Position numbers and translations under genes: made by a program
In this document: one piece after another, positions 47,647 through 56,916 of the stretch
Numbering within the stretch: the stretch's first letter is position 1
Layout: the number at the start of each line of letters is the position of its first letter
Notes under the pieces: generated by a model
Seen by the model: the letters and a program-made list of their open reading frames with translations, nothing else
What the model was told of the DNA's origin: nothing
The model's database searches: none
Assembly: GCA_021817145.1 (NCBI GenBank)
Contig: JAKAVV010000010.1
Coordinates: 1-64,000 of the forward strand
Direction: 5' to 3'
From: a bacterium
Lineage (GTDB): Bacteria; Vulcanimicrobiota; JABDET01
DNA: 64,000 nt

Positions 47647-48441
47647 ATGGCAATGATGAATGCGCTTTTTACAGCGGCTAGCGGAATGAGCGCTCAGCAG
47701 ATGAATCTAGATGTGATTGCAAATAATTTAGCAAATGTCAGCACTACTGGATTTAAAGAAAGCCGAGTTAATTTCGAAAATTTGCTGTCACAAATGATTC
47801 GCACCCCAGGGGCTCAGGTCGCATCAGGAATTCAAGAACCATCAGGAATTTCTGAAGGACTTGGAGTAAGACCTGGATCAACAGAAAGGATTTTTACTCA
47901 AGGGACTTTAACTCAAACCAATAATCCACTGGATCTGGCAATTCAAGGGAATGGTTTTTTTCAGATTACTCTGCCAGATGGAACAACAGCTTATACTCGT
48001 GCTGGTTCATTTCAAGTTGACAGCACAGGACGGCTTGTGACTGCTGATGGCTTTCCTGTCAGCCCGCAAATTACGATTCCGCAGAACGCGATTTCTCTTT
48101 CTGTTGGAGAAGATGGAACAGTTTCAGCTCTGCTGCAAGGACAAACCACTCCTACTGTTGTTGGACAGATTACTCTTGCTAATTTCATTAACCCTGCTGG
48201 TTTGATGAATGATGGACAAAATCTTTATCTGCAGACAGCTGCATCCGGACCTCCTATTATTGGAACCGCTGGAATCAATGGACTGGGAAGTCTGCAGCAG
48301 GGGTATTTAGAAAATTCCAATGTGGATGCGGTTAATCAGCTCATCAATGTGATTCTTGCCCAGCAGGCATTTGAATATAATTCTCGAGTGATTACATCAT
48401 CCAACAATATGCTGAGCACAGTTGAGCAGATGGTGACCTGA
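47647..48441 (+). CDS. flgG: Flagellar distal rod protein FlgG
   Basis: MNALFTAASGMSAQQMNLDVIANNLANVSTTGFKESRVNFENLL, SNVDAVNQLINVILAQQAFEYNSRVI. Confidence 0.95.
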   Translation: MAMMNALFTAASGMSAQQMNLDVIANNLANVSTTGFKESRVNFENLLSQMIRTPGAQVASGIQEPSGISEGLGVRPGSTERIFTQGTLTQTNNPLDLAIQGNGFFQITLPDGTTAYTRAGSFQVDSTGRLVTADGFPVSPQITIPQNAISLSVGEDGTVSALLQGQTTPTVVGQITLANFINPAGLMNDGQNLYLQTAASGPPIIGTAGINGLGSLQQGYLENSNVDAVNQLINVILAQQAFEYNSRVITSSNNMLSTVEQMVT

Positions 48442-49142
48442 TGAAAAAGCTTAATTTTTTAATTTTAGTTTTGGCTTTTTGCGCTGCAAGCTGTGTTAAA
48501 GGTTTTACTGCCAGCATTCCAGCAGCTCTTTTACATCAGATAAAAGTTAATCTTTCTCAAAATTTAGGGGTATCCACTCGCTCTCTTTCCATTACTATAT
48601 TAAGTTCTTACCCCGAAACGTTAAGTGGAAACTTAACTCTGATTCCTGTGAAAGGTCTCCCGAAAAAAGGCGGAATTATGACTTTCCCTGTTAATGAATC
48701 AGGAAAAAGGGCTTATGTTACCATTCAATATCATGTTTTTGTCCCTGTTCTTGTTGCAGCTCATAGTATTCGACAAGGAGGAAACCTTTCAGGAAAAGTA
48801 AGACTTGAAAGAAAAGACGCGGAAATTGTCCCCTGGAATTCCTGTCATTCACTTAGAGATATTAAGAATAGAGAAACCCGCTTCTCTATTTCTAAAGGGA
48901 CGATCTTGACATTTCAAGATCTGCGTCGGATTCAACTGGTTCATTATGGAGATTTATGCAGTTTGATTGTTGAGAAAGGGTTTGTTAAAATTCAGACTGA
49001 AGCAAAAGCTCTGCAGTCAGGCAGAAAAGGAGAGATGATCTCGGCGCAGGTTCCTGGCTCTGTAAAAACAGTTTATGCAAAAGTTGTAGGTCCAGACCTG
49101 CTCGAAATTTATCTTCCTGAACAAGGAGGGAGCGCTCTATGA
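48441..49142 (+). CDS. flgA: Flagellar P-ring chaperone FlgA
   Basis: Signal peptide, SAF-like C-terminal region, position between flgG and flgH. Confidence 0.8.
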   Translation: MKKLNFLILVLAFCAASCVKGFTASIPAALLHQIKVNLSQNLGVSTRSLSITILSSYPETLSGNLTLIPVKGLPKKGGIMTFPVNESGKRAYVTIQYHVFVPVLVAAHSIRQGGNLSGKVRLERKDAEIVPWNSCHSLRDIKNRETRFSISKGTILTFQDLRRIQLVHYGDLCSLIVEKGFVKIQTEAKALQSGRKGEMISAQVPGSVKTVYAKVVGPDLLEIYLPEQGGSAL

Positions 49143-49702
49143 AAAAGATGGTTCTTCTGTTTGTTTTCGTTTTTTGTTTTGCTATTGTACGAGCAAAGCC
49201 GCTGTTTAATCTGCAATCTCCTGTTATGAATCTGTATTCTGATCAGGCAGCCCATCAGGTTGGAGATATTCTCATTGTGCAGGTTAATGACTCCTTAATC
49301 GCCAGCCAGAATGGTCAGGAGAAAACCCAAAAAGGATTTGATATTCCCTTTCCTGTTGGGGGTGGGCTTTTCCATTTTCTTGGGAATTTATTTCAAGCCC
49401 AGGGATCTGCTGGGTCCAATGCTTCCAGGCAGTTTTCAAATCAGAATTCTTTAACCACTAATTTTGCGGTAATTGTTCAAAAAGTTTACCCTAATGGAGA
49501 CATGGTGGTTTCTGGAACTCATCAGGTTGTGTTAAATAATGAAAAAGAGTTTATTACTCTTTCAGGACTGGTAAGAGAAAAAGATGTGGATGCCAGTGAC
49601 ACTGTTTTATCCAGTGATATTGCCGATTTAACCATTAATGTTCGAGGAGCAACAGGCAACAGCACAGGAATCATTCCAAAAATTCTAAGGTTTTTATTTT
49701 AA
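49139..49702 (+). CDS. flgH: Flagellar L-ring protein FlgH
   Basis: QVGDILIVQVNDSLIASQN, VVQKVYPNGDMVVSGTHQVVLNNEKEFITLSGLVREKDVDASDTVLSSDIADLTI. Confidence 0.9.
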   Translation: MKKMVLLFVFVFCFAIVRAKPLFNLQSPVMNLYSDQAAHQVGDILIVQVNDSLIASQNGQEKTQKGFDIPFPVGGGLFHFLGNLFQAQGSAGSNASRQFSNQNSLTTNFAVIVQKVYPNGDMVVSGTHQVVLNNEKEFITLSGLVREKDVDASDTVLSSDIADLTINVRGATGNSTGIIPKILRFLF

Positions 49703-49763
49703 AGGGAGGAGTTCAGTTAATGGGTGATTTAAAGGGTTTTCAAATCGTGGTAGGGAGGAAAAA

Positions 49764-50873
49764 ATGCTGAGAAAGCTGCTTTCCATCTTTCTCCTTTTCT
49801 TGTTTGCTGGTTATTCGTTTCCTGTTTATGCAGAATCTGTGCGGATCAAAAATTTGGTTACTCTTCAAGGAACAGGATCCAATAAATTAATTGGATACGG
49901 ACTTGTTGTAGGGTTGAATCAAACAGGGGACCGCTTAAAAGGGATTACCAATGAAACAATCGCTAATTTGTTAAAAAATTTAGGAAACATTACGGTTGAT
50001 CCAACTCTTATTCAAACTGAAGACACAGCTGCTGTTATTGTAACAGCGAACTTATCCCCTTATTCAAAATCAGGAGATTCGGCTGACTGCACTGTTTCAG
50101 CAATCGGGGATGCTACCAGTCTTCAAGGGGGAACACTGCTTTTAACACCTCTGAGAGCAGCGAATGGGAAGGTTTATGCCCTTGCCCAGGGACCTGTTTC
50201 AGTAGGGGGACTCAATGTGACAACTGTTGGAGTAACCGCTGTTCAGCAAAATTATGCTCTTGTGGGTCGTGTTCCAAATGGAGCCTTGATCATTAAAGCT
50301 CCTGACGCTAACATGCTGGGGATGAGCGCCTTTTCTTTTGCTCTTCGCCATCCTGATTTTGGAACTGCTGCCGCTATTGTAAAGGCTTTAAATGGGAACT
50401 TTGGAGCTGTTGCCCAGGCAACCGATCCGGCCACCATTGAAGTGGCTATCCCTCAGCAGTATCAAGGACGCCCTGTAGAGTTTATTGCAAAAGCTGAAAA
50501 CTTGGAAGTTACGCCGGATCAGCCGGCTGAGGTTGTTATCAATGAAAGAACAGGAACTGTTGTGATGGGAGGGGATATTACTTTGTCCCCTGTTGCGATC
50601 GCGCATGGAAACTTAACGATTACGATTCAAACAAAACCTGTTTTTCCTCCTACTCCAACAACTCTTATCGGCCCTCCAGGAGCTCCCCGTAGAATCACTA
50701 AAATTACCGTGATTCAGCGAAGAAAACATCTGGTTTATGTTCCTAAAAGCGCTACTTTACAAGATGTGGTAGATGCTTTAAATGCCCTTAATGTGACCCC
50801 AAGAGATTTAATTTCGATTCTTCAGGCTCTTAAAGCAGCAGGGGCGCTTCATGCCCATTTAAAAATCTTATGA
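49764..50873 (+). CDS. flgI: Flagellar P-ring protein FlgI
   Basis: RIKNLVTLQGTGSNKLIGYGLVVGLNQTGDR...LQDVVDALNALNVTPRDLISILQALKAAGALHAHLKIL. Confidence 0.97.
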   Translation: MLRKLLSIFLLFLFAGYSFPVYAESVRIKNLVTLQGTGSNKLIGYGLVVGLNQTGDRLKGITNETIANLLKNLGNITVDPTLIQTEDTAAVIVTANLSPYSKSGDSADCTVSAIGDATSLQGGTLLLTPLRAANGKVYALAQGPVSVGGLNVTTVGVTAVQQNYALVGRVPNGALIIKAPDANMLGMSAFSFALRHPDFGTAAAIVKALNGNFGAVAQATDPATIEVAIPQQYQGRPVEFIAKAENLEVTPDQPAEVVINERTGTVVMGGDITLSPVAIAHGNLTITIQTKPVFPPTPTTLIGPPGAPRRITKITVIQRRKHLVYVPKSATLQDVVDALNALNVTPRDLISILQALKAAGALHAHLKIL

Positions 50874-51211
50874 TTGGTCATCAGAATATTCAAGATCAAA
50901 TTCTTCCCCTACTCCCTGAGAGTGGGCTTAAACCCCTTCCAAACCAGTTTAAGTCTTTAGAGTCTCAACCTGCTTCAAAAAAGCAGCTGGACAAAGTGGC
51001 TAAACAGTTGGAAGGGGTTTTTTTAAGCCTTGTTATTAAACAGATGCAGGCTACAGTCCCTAAAAACCCTATTTTTAACGATCAGACCTCTCAAATCTTC
51101 GTGGGAATGTTAGATGATCAGCTAGGGAAGGTCATGGCGCAAAATCAGGGTTTTGGAATCGCGAAAGAGATTGAGCGGTCCGTGTCCCCATTTCATGGCA
51201 GAAAGATTTAA
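50870..51211 (+). CDS. FlgJ-like rod-binding domain protein (no muramidase domain)
   Basis: DKVAKQLEGVFLSLVIKQMQATVPKNPIF...IFVGMLDDQLGKVMAQNQGFGIAKEIERS; follows flgI. Confidence 0.88.
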   Translation: MIGHQNIQDQILPLLPESGLKPLPNQFKSLESQPASKKQLDKVAKQLEGVFLSLVIKQMQATVPKNPIFNDQTSQIFVGMLDDQLGKVMAQNQGFGIAKEIERSVSPFHGRKI

Positions 51212-51255
51212 GTTTGCCTTACTTTTTTCCGATAATAAATCTAGAGGAAAAGACA

Positions 51256-51564
51256 ATGACAGACGGATTGCCAATTGAACCAATCATTCAGAACCTTCAA
51301 CCTCAGTCAGTTGGGGAAAAACAGAAGACAGGTTCTTCTTCTAATTCTGAAAAAAGCAGCGGGAATTCTTCTATTCAGGAGCTGCAGCTTTCCCAGCAGG
51401 GACAGGATATCAGACAGGCTCTGCAGGCGATTCGACTGGCTCCTGATGTCAGACAAGAGAAGGTCCAGCAGTTACAGGTTAAACTGGCTCAAGGAGATTT
51501 TAAGGTGATTCCTCAAATCACCGCTCAGAAGCTTTTGGAGCAGATTTTTCCAAAAAGTCCTTAA
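51256..51564 (+). CDS. flgM: Anti-sigma-28 factor FlgM
   Basis: QLSQQGQDIRQALQAIRLAPDVRQEKVQQLQVKLAQGDFKVIPQITAQKLLEQI; start MTDGLP preferred. Confidence 0.85.
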   Translation: MTDGLPIEPIIQNLQPQSVGEKQKTGSSSNSEKSSGNSSIQELQLSQQGQDIRQALQAIRLAPDVRQEKVQQLQVKLAQGDFKVIPQITAQKLLEQIFPKSP

Positions 51565-51590
51565 ATAAATTTTACCCACAGGAGTGAAGA

Positions 51591-52067
51591 ATGACCATTC
51601 AGGAATGGATGAGTGAGAGAGATTTTGTCTCTTTGCTGGAAGATGAACTAAATCTTCTGGAGCGCCTTTCGCTTTCAGCGCGAAAGAAAAAATCAGCTCT
51701 TGTTTCCAATGACATCAAATCTTTATCTGAGATTGTTCTGCAAGAAGAAAAAGAGATCCATGAGCTGCAGAAGTTTGAAGCTCGAAGAGCTGTTCTGCAG
51801 GCAGAAAAACTTTCTCTTTTTGGAAAGAGCAGCAAGGTGGAACAGGAGTTAGATGCCAGGATTCTGGATTTAGAGAAAAAGTGGATGAAAATCGTTTCTG
51901 AATTGCGTAAAATTCAAAGCTGCAATCAGCTTTTAATTAATAAAGGGCTTAAACTTTTGGAAATTCGAAAAGGAGTTTTCAAAAAAACATTTCATCCAAA
52001 GGGATATTCTAGAAAAGGGGAACTGACGTTGTCTAACAGCGCTCTGTTTTTAAATCGGTCAGCTTGA
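51591..52067 (+). CDS. flgN: FlgN-like flagellar chaperone
   Basis: Small coiled-coil ORF between flgM and flgK. Confidence 0.75.
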   Translation: MTIQEWMSERDFVSLLEDELNLLERLSLSARKKKSALVSNDIKSLSEIVLQEEKEIHELQKFEARRAVLQAEKLSLFGKSSKVEQELDARILDLEKKWMKIVSELRKIQSCNQLLINKGLKLLEIRKGVFKKTFHPKGYSRKGELTLSNSALFLNRSA

Positions 52068-52076
52068 GGAGAAGCC

Positions 52077-53981
52077 ATGAGTTTTCCATTTGGTTTTGGA
52101 ATTTTAAATACAGCAGGCAGCGCCCTGACAGCAGATCAGGAGCTGATGGATATTATTGGACAGAATGTGGCAAATGCCCAGACACCAGGGTATGTGAATC
52201 AGCAGGGGGTTTTAACTGAGAACATCCCCTATCCTCCTTCTAATTATCCCAACCCTTCTTCTCCAGGGCAGTTGGGAACAGGGGTTCAAGTTTCTGCTGT
52301 CACACAGAGCATTTCAAACAGTTTGAATAATGCTTATCAATCAGAAAATTCAAGTGTAGGGAACTCCACTGAAACCTCCCAAATTTTGCAGCAGGTTCAG
52401 TCCGCTTTGGGAGAGTCAGGGTCATCAGGAACCAGCTCGGCAGGAATTAGCACTCTGATGGGCACATTTTTCCAGTCCCTGCAGTCTCTTGCCCAAAACC
52501 CTTCTGATCTTTCTTTGCGAAATGCTGTGCTTCAAGCCGCTCAAAACCTGGTGAATGGAATTCATTCTCTGAACAGCAGTTTGTCCAGCATTGTTTCAAA
52601 TGCCAATCAATCCGTTGTTAATGATGTGCAGCAGGTTAATCAGGATTTGAATCAGATCGCCCAGTTAAATCAGCAGATTAAAGCCATTCAAGCGGTTCCA
52701 GGACAGAATGCCAATGATCTTATTGATCAAAGGGATCAACTTTTAAATCAACTGTCTAATCTGATTAATATTCAGGTTTCATATCAACCCAGCGGGTCAG
52801 CCATTGTTTCAATGGGTGGAGTTGAGGTGGTCCAAGGAAGTCAAGTTAATCTCTTGACCACTTATACAGATTCCAATGGAAATACTCAGCTTCAATTTAA
52901 GAACACCCCTTCTGTTTCTGTCCCTTTAAATAATGGGGAGCTGTATGGAATCATTAATACCAGAGATAACATTATCGGGAATATCGCGACACCTGGGACG
53001 TTGTACTATCAATTAAATCAAGATATCGGGCAAATGGCTGCCCAGGTCAATTCCATTTCACAATTGGGTTATACTGCGAATGGAACCACCAATGTCCCAT
53101 TTTTTAACTCTGATCCTGATAATGATGGGGATGTGGATGCAGGGATTGGAACGAACGCGGATTCTGGAACAGATAATATCAACTGGCTGTCAGGAATTCA
53201 AGTCGGGATCACAGATCCCAATAATATTGCGAACACTGCTGCTTTTGTATCCAGTGTCCAGAATATGAATAATGCTTCGACAACTATTGATCCCAGTCAG
53301 ATTCTTTCATCGGATCAGGCAGCCGGGGATTTTTTAGTCACCCCCAGCTCTGCTTCAGGGACCATCACGATTAACGGGGTAAATATCAATTGGAATAATA
53401 CTCAGAGCATCAATCAAATTTTGCAAAATATCACGAATTCAGGGGCAGGAGTAACAGCCACATTTGATCCAAATTCTCAGGAGATTGTTCTGGCTCGAAA
53501 TACAACCCAGAATCAAACTTATTTAGGAGCAGGAATACCCAGTCCCAATATTACGGTAAGTGACACCTCAGGAAATTTATCACAGGTTTTTTTAATCAAT
53601 ACGACTGGGAACCCCGTTCCTTTTCCCACTGCTGTAAGCGCTCCAGGAGGTTCATCTGATAATACGAATTTAAATTATTTATCAGGACTTCAGACTTCTT
53701 CTAATCCTCTGCTTGGGAATGCCAGTATTTCCCAATTTTATGACACAATTGTCTCTAATTTAGGAACCCAAACTTCGAATGCTCAAACCAACTTGAACCA
53801 GGCTCAATCTGTATTAAATCAAACCAGCAATCAAATTCAAAGTGTTTCAGGGGTAAATTTAAATGAAGAGGCAATTGCTCTTTCTCAAGCCCAGGAATCT
53901 TTTAATGCAGCTGCTAAAGTGGTTCAAGTGATCAATCAAGTCTTAAATACTTTAATTACTGGACCAGGGGCTGGATTATGA
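52077..53981 (+). CDS. flgK: Flagellar hook-associated protein FlgK
   Basis: ILNTAGSALTADQELMDIIGQNVANAQTPGYVNQ...SGVNLNEEAIALSQAQESFNAAAKVVQVINQVLNTLI. Confidence 0.96.
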   Translation: MSFPFGFGILNTAGSALTADQELMDIIGQNVANAQTPGYVNQQGVLTENIPYPPSNYPNPSSPGQLGTGVQVSAVTQSISNSLNNAYQSENSSVGNSTETSQILQQVQSALGESGSSGTSSAGISTLMGTFFQSLQSLAQNPSDLSLRNAVLQAAQNLVNGIHSLNSSLSSIVSNANQSVVNDVQQVNQDLNQIAQLNQQIKAIQAVPGQNANDLIDQRDQLLNQLSNLINIQVSYQPSGSAIVSMGGVEVVQGSQVNLLTTYTDSNGNTQLQFKNTPSVSVPLNNGELYGIINTRDNIIGNIATPGTLYYQLNQDIGQMAAQVNSISQLGYTANGTTNVPFFNSDPDNDGDVDAGIGTNADSGTDNINWLSGIQVGITDPNNIANTAAFVSSVQNMNNASTTIDPSQILSSDQAAGDFLVTPSSASGTITINGVNINWNNTQSINQILQNITNSGAGVTATFDPNSQEIVLARNTTQNQTYLGAGIPSPNITVSDTSGNLSQVFLINTTGNPVPFPTAVSAPGGSSDNTNLNYLSGLQTSSNPLLGNASISQFYDTIVSNLGTQTSNAQTNLNQAQSVLNQTSNQIQSVSGVNLNEEAIALSQAQESFNAAAKVVQVINQVLNTLITGPGAGL

Positions 53982-55216
53982 TTCGGATTAGTAATCAAAC
54001 TCTTGTGAATAATGCTGTTTTCAATATTGATCAAGAGATGGCTAACCTTGCCCAAACCCAGGAGGTCCTTTCAACAGGGAAATCTGTGAATCAGCCTTCT
54101 GACAACCCCTCAGCTTTTGCCCAAATTTTAAGCTTTTTGAATGAGCAGAACCAGAATCAAGCTTATCAGAGCAATGTTACCAGCGCCCAGGGGTTGAATC
54201 AGACCACACAGTCCGCTCTTCAATCTCTGCAGAACATTTTACAGCAGGCTGGATCTCTTTATACAGAAGGGGAAAATGGAGCTCTTTCAGCCCAGGATAG
54301 ACAGAATATTGCGACTCAAATAGGACAATTGATTCAACAAGCTGTTGGAATTGCTAATACGAATTTTAATGGACAGTATATTTTTTCGGGAAGTAATACT
54401 CAAACAGCTCCTTTTGTGTATAATGGAAATTCTGTGACTTATCAGGGGAATAATGCGGTTTTAACTCTGCCTGTTGGAAATGGAGAAAACATACAGACTA
54501 ATCTCCCGGGAAGTGAAGCTCTTTTAGGTGGGTCTAAACCCTATGGCAATATTTTCCAAACCTTAATTAATATTCAGCAGTCCTTCCAAAATTCCCAAAC
54601 TTCGAGTTTAATGGGGATCAATAATCCTCCTTATACAGTGAACCCCGCTGCTTCTATCAATTCTCAATTGGGGAATTTTGCCACTCCTCCTATTGTGAAC
54701 GCAAATTTAAGTTTTCAGATTGATGGAGTTACGATTAATTACAGCACAGCAGCAGGAGGGGACAGCGTCAATTCGATTATCGCCGCGATTAATACGAATC
54801 CTTCCCTTTCAGGAGTTGTAAAAGCCAGCTTTGATCCAACCACTCAACAGATTTCCATACAATCTTTAAATGGTAAACTGATTGATCTTCAAGATGTTCC
54901 AAATTCAACATCAGGAATAACTGGAAATTTTACGCAGTTTATGCAGCTGCAGGGGAATCTTACTCAAATTCAAGCTGCTCAGCAGTTAATTAATAATAAT
55001 GAAGCCATTGTTGGCTCTTTGTCCAATCGTTTAACCCAGGTTCAGACCAGTTTGCAGAATCAGAGCAGCAGTTTTACCCAGGCAATCTCTAATCTGCAGG
55101 CTGCCAACGTTCCACAAGAGATTACCACTTTGAGTTTGCAGCAGACAGCCCTTCAGGCTGCGCTGCAAACCAGTTCTATTGTGCTGCAGCAGACGAATTT
55201 ATTTAACTTTTTGTAA
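53978..55216 (+). CDS. flgL: Flagellar hook-associated protein FlgL
   Basis: MIRISNQTLVNNAVFNIDQEMANLAQTQEVLSTGKSVNQPSDNPSAFAQILSF, GQYIFSGSNTQTAPF. Confidence 0.95.
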   Translation: MIRISNQTLVNNAVFNIDQEMANLAQTQEVLSTGKSVNQPSDNPSAFAQILSFLNEQNQNQAYQSNVTSAQGLNQTTQSALQSLQNILQQAGSLYTEGENGALSAQDRQNIATQIGQLIQQAVGIANTNFNGQYIFSGSNTQTAPFVYNGNSVTYQGNNAVLTLPVGNGENIQTNLPGSEALLGGSKPYGNIFQTLINIQQSFQNSQTSSLMGINNPPYTVNPAASINSQLGNFATPPIVNANLSFQIDGVTINYSTAAGGDSVNSIIAAINTNPSLSGVVKASFDPTTQQISIQSLNGKLIDLQDVPNSTSGITGNFTQFMQLQGNLTQIQAAQQLINNNEAIVGSLSNRLTQVQTSLQNQSSSFTQAISNLQAANVPQEITTLSLQQTALQAALQTSSIVLQQTNLFNFL

Positions 55217-55281
55217 GGATTGACATCCGTGCCAATCCTTGTTTGGAGAGGTGGTCGGTCATCCTGACCTCCAATCCAAAC
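55215..55281 (+). promoter_or_regulatory. Two tandem hairpins between flgL and fliW
   Basis: AAGGATTG(55215-55222)/CAATCCTT(55233-55240) and GTTTGGA(55241-55247)/TCCAAAC(55275-55281). Confidence 0.5.
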
Positions 55282-55335
55282 CCAAATAACGAAATGAGTG
55301 ATACAAATTATGAGTAATAAAAAAGGAGGCGCATT

Positions 55336-55782
55336 ATGAAAATAAAAACAGAGCGTTTTGGCGAGATTGAGGTGGAAGAAAGGAAAATTCTCCGTTTTCC
55401 CCAGTCTATCCCTGGATTTACCGCCACTCAGTTTACTCTTTTAACCATTGAAGAACATCACCCCTTTCGGTGGCTTCAATCTGTGGATGATCCGAATCTT
55501 GCCTTTGTGATTCTTGATCCTTTACCTTATTTTAAGGATTACAAGCCGGTTGTTTCTAACATGGATTTAACCTTTCTTGAAATGACAGCTCAGAGTGAAG
55601 CTCTGTTATTTGTTATTTGTGTGATAAAAGATGGCCCTTCGATTACGGCGAACCTGTTGGCTCCTGTTTTGATCAATCCTAAGAATAATTTAGGGAAACA
55701 GGTTATTTTATTGAATCAGGATTATCCAATTCGCCAGCCCCTGCATCTGTACGCAAAAGCTGAAAAAGCGGAAGCTGTTTAA
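55336..55782 (+). CDS. fliW: Flagellar assembly factor FliW
   Basis: FGEIEVEERKILRFPQSIPGF...FRWLQSVDDPNLAFVILDP...NLLAPVLINPKNNLGKQVIL. Confidence 0.95.
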   Translation: MKIKTERFGEIEVEERKILRFPQSIPGFTATQFTLLTIEEHHPFRWLQSVDDPNLAFVILDPLPYFKDYKPVVSNMDLTFLEMTAQSEALLFVICVIKDGPSITANLLAPVLINPKNNLGKQVILLNQDYPIRQPLHLYAKAEKAEAV

Positions 55783-55809
55783 TCAGCAGCTTTTCCTGGA
55801 TGGCGCGCT

Positions 55810-56436
55810 GTGTATTTTAAACAAATGGAAGTGGGCCCTATGCAGAATTTTATTTATTTTGTTGGGGATGAGGAAAGAAAAGAATGTATTGTGGTAGATC
55901 CTGCGTGGAATGTAGATGCCATTTTGAAGCAGGGTGAAAAAGATGGAATGAAGATTGTTGGGGCTTTTATTACCCATGGACACCCGGATCATGTCAATGG
56001 AGTGGAAAAACTGATTGAGAAAACAGACTGCAAGATCTATGTTCAGAAAAAAGAGAAAGATTGGCTTGGATGGAAGTGGGCGGGATTAAATCCTCTTCAA
56101 AACGGGGATGTTGTGGAGATTGGGAAAGTAAAAATCCAAGTGATTCATACCCCTGGACATACCCCTGGCTCACAGTGTCTTCTGGTTGAGAATTCACTGA
56201 TTTCTGGGGATACTTTATTTATTAACAGCTGCGGAAGAATTGATCTTCCTGGGAGCAGCCCTGAAGAAATGTATCACAGCCTGGAGAGTTTGAAAAAGCT
56301 GCAGGATCAAGTTTTGCTTTTCCCTGGACACAATTATGCTGATCGTGTTAGTTCCAGTATGGGATCTGAAAAAAAGAATAATCCTTATTTGCAGTTCTCC
56401 AGTCTGAGAGATTTTCTCCGCGCGATGATGGGTTAA
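55810..56436 (+). CDS. MBL-fold hydrolase (glyoxalase II-like)
   Basis: FITHGHPDHVNGVEKLIE, VIHTPGHTPGSQCLLVENSLISGDTLFINSCGRIDLPG, LLFPGHNY. Confidence 0.92.
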   Translation: MYFKQMEVGPMQNFIYFVGDEERKECIVVDPAWNVDAILKQGEKDGMKIVGAFITHGHPDHVNGVEKLIEKTDCKIYVQKKEKDWLGWKWAGLNPLQNGDVVEIGKVKIQVIHTPGHTPGSQCLLVENSLISGDTLFINSCGRIDLPGSSPEEMYHSLESLKKLQDQVLLFPGHNYADRVSSSMGSEKKNNPYLQFSSLRDFLRAMMG

Positions 56437-56487
56437 CTCGATGGTGGGTTAATAGGAAAACCTAAGATTTCCATCGAAAAAGCCAAC

Positions 56488-56916
56488 ATGAGAGATAAAC
56501 TGACTTCAGCAGCGCGACTTTTAATTTCTCTTTTTGCCGTTTCTCTGCTTTTTGCTTCCTGCGCTAAAAAAACGCTCCCCCTTCCTAAACCTGGGCGGTT
56601 TATTGAGAAAAACAGACATGGGGCAATTGTGATGGATATTACCCCCTGGCCCCCTAAAACAGGAACGGCTGAGGTGCAGATTCGGATTTTCAGCAGGCAT
56701 AACAACCCTGTGAGCAATGCTTCGGTAAAAATGGATTTTTCAATGCCTTCTATGGGAATGCCTGGGCAAAAACTGAATCTAACTTCATCCGGAAATGGAA
56801 CGTACCAGGGAAATGTCAAGTTTACGTTTGCGACAAAATGGCAGGTTAGTGTGAGCGTAAAAATCCCTCATCACCGTTCATTATCAGGAGTGTTTAGTTT
56901 CAGGGTTCCTTACTGA
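56488..56916 (+). CDS. YtkA/FixH-like lipoprotein
   Basis: Lipobox LLFASC; GAIVMDITPWPPKTGTAEVQIRIFSRHNNPVSNASVKMDFSMPSMGMPG. Confidence 0.65.
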   Translation: MRDKLTSAARLLISLFAVSLLFASCAKKTLPLPKPGRFIEKNRHGAIVMDITPWPPKTGTAEVQIRIFSRHNNPVSNASVKMDFSMPSMGMPGQKLNLTSSGNGTYQGNVKFTFATKWQVSVSVKIPHHRSLSGVFSFRVPY

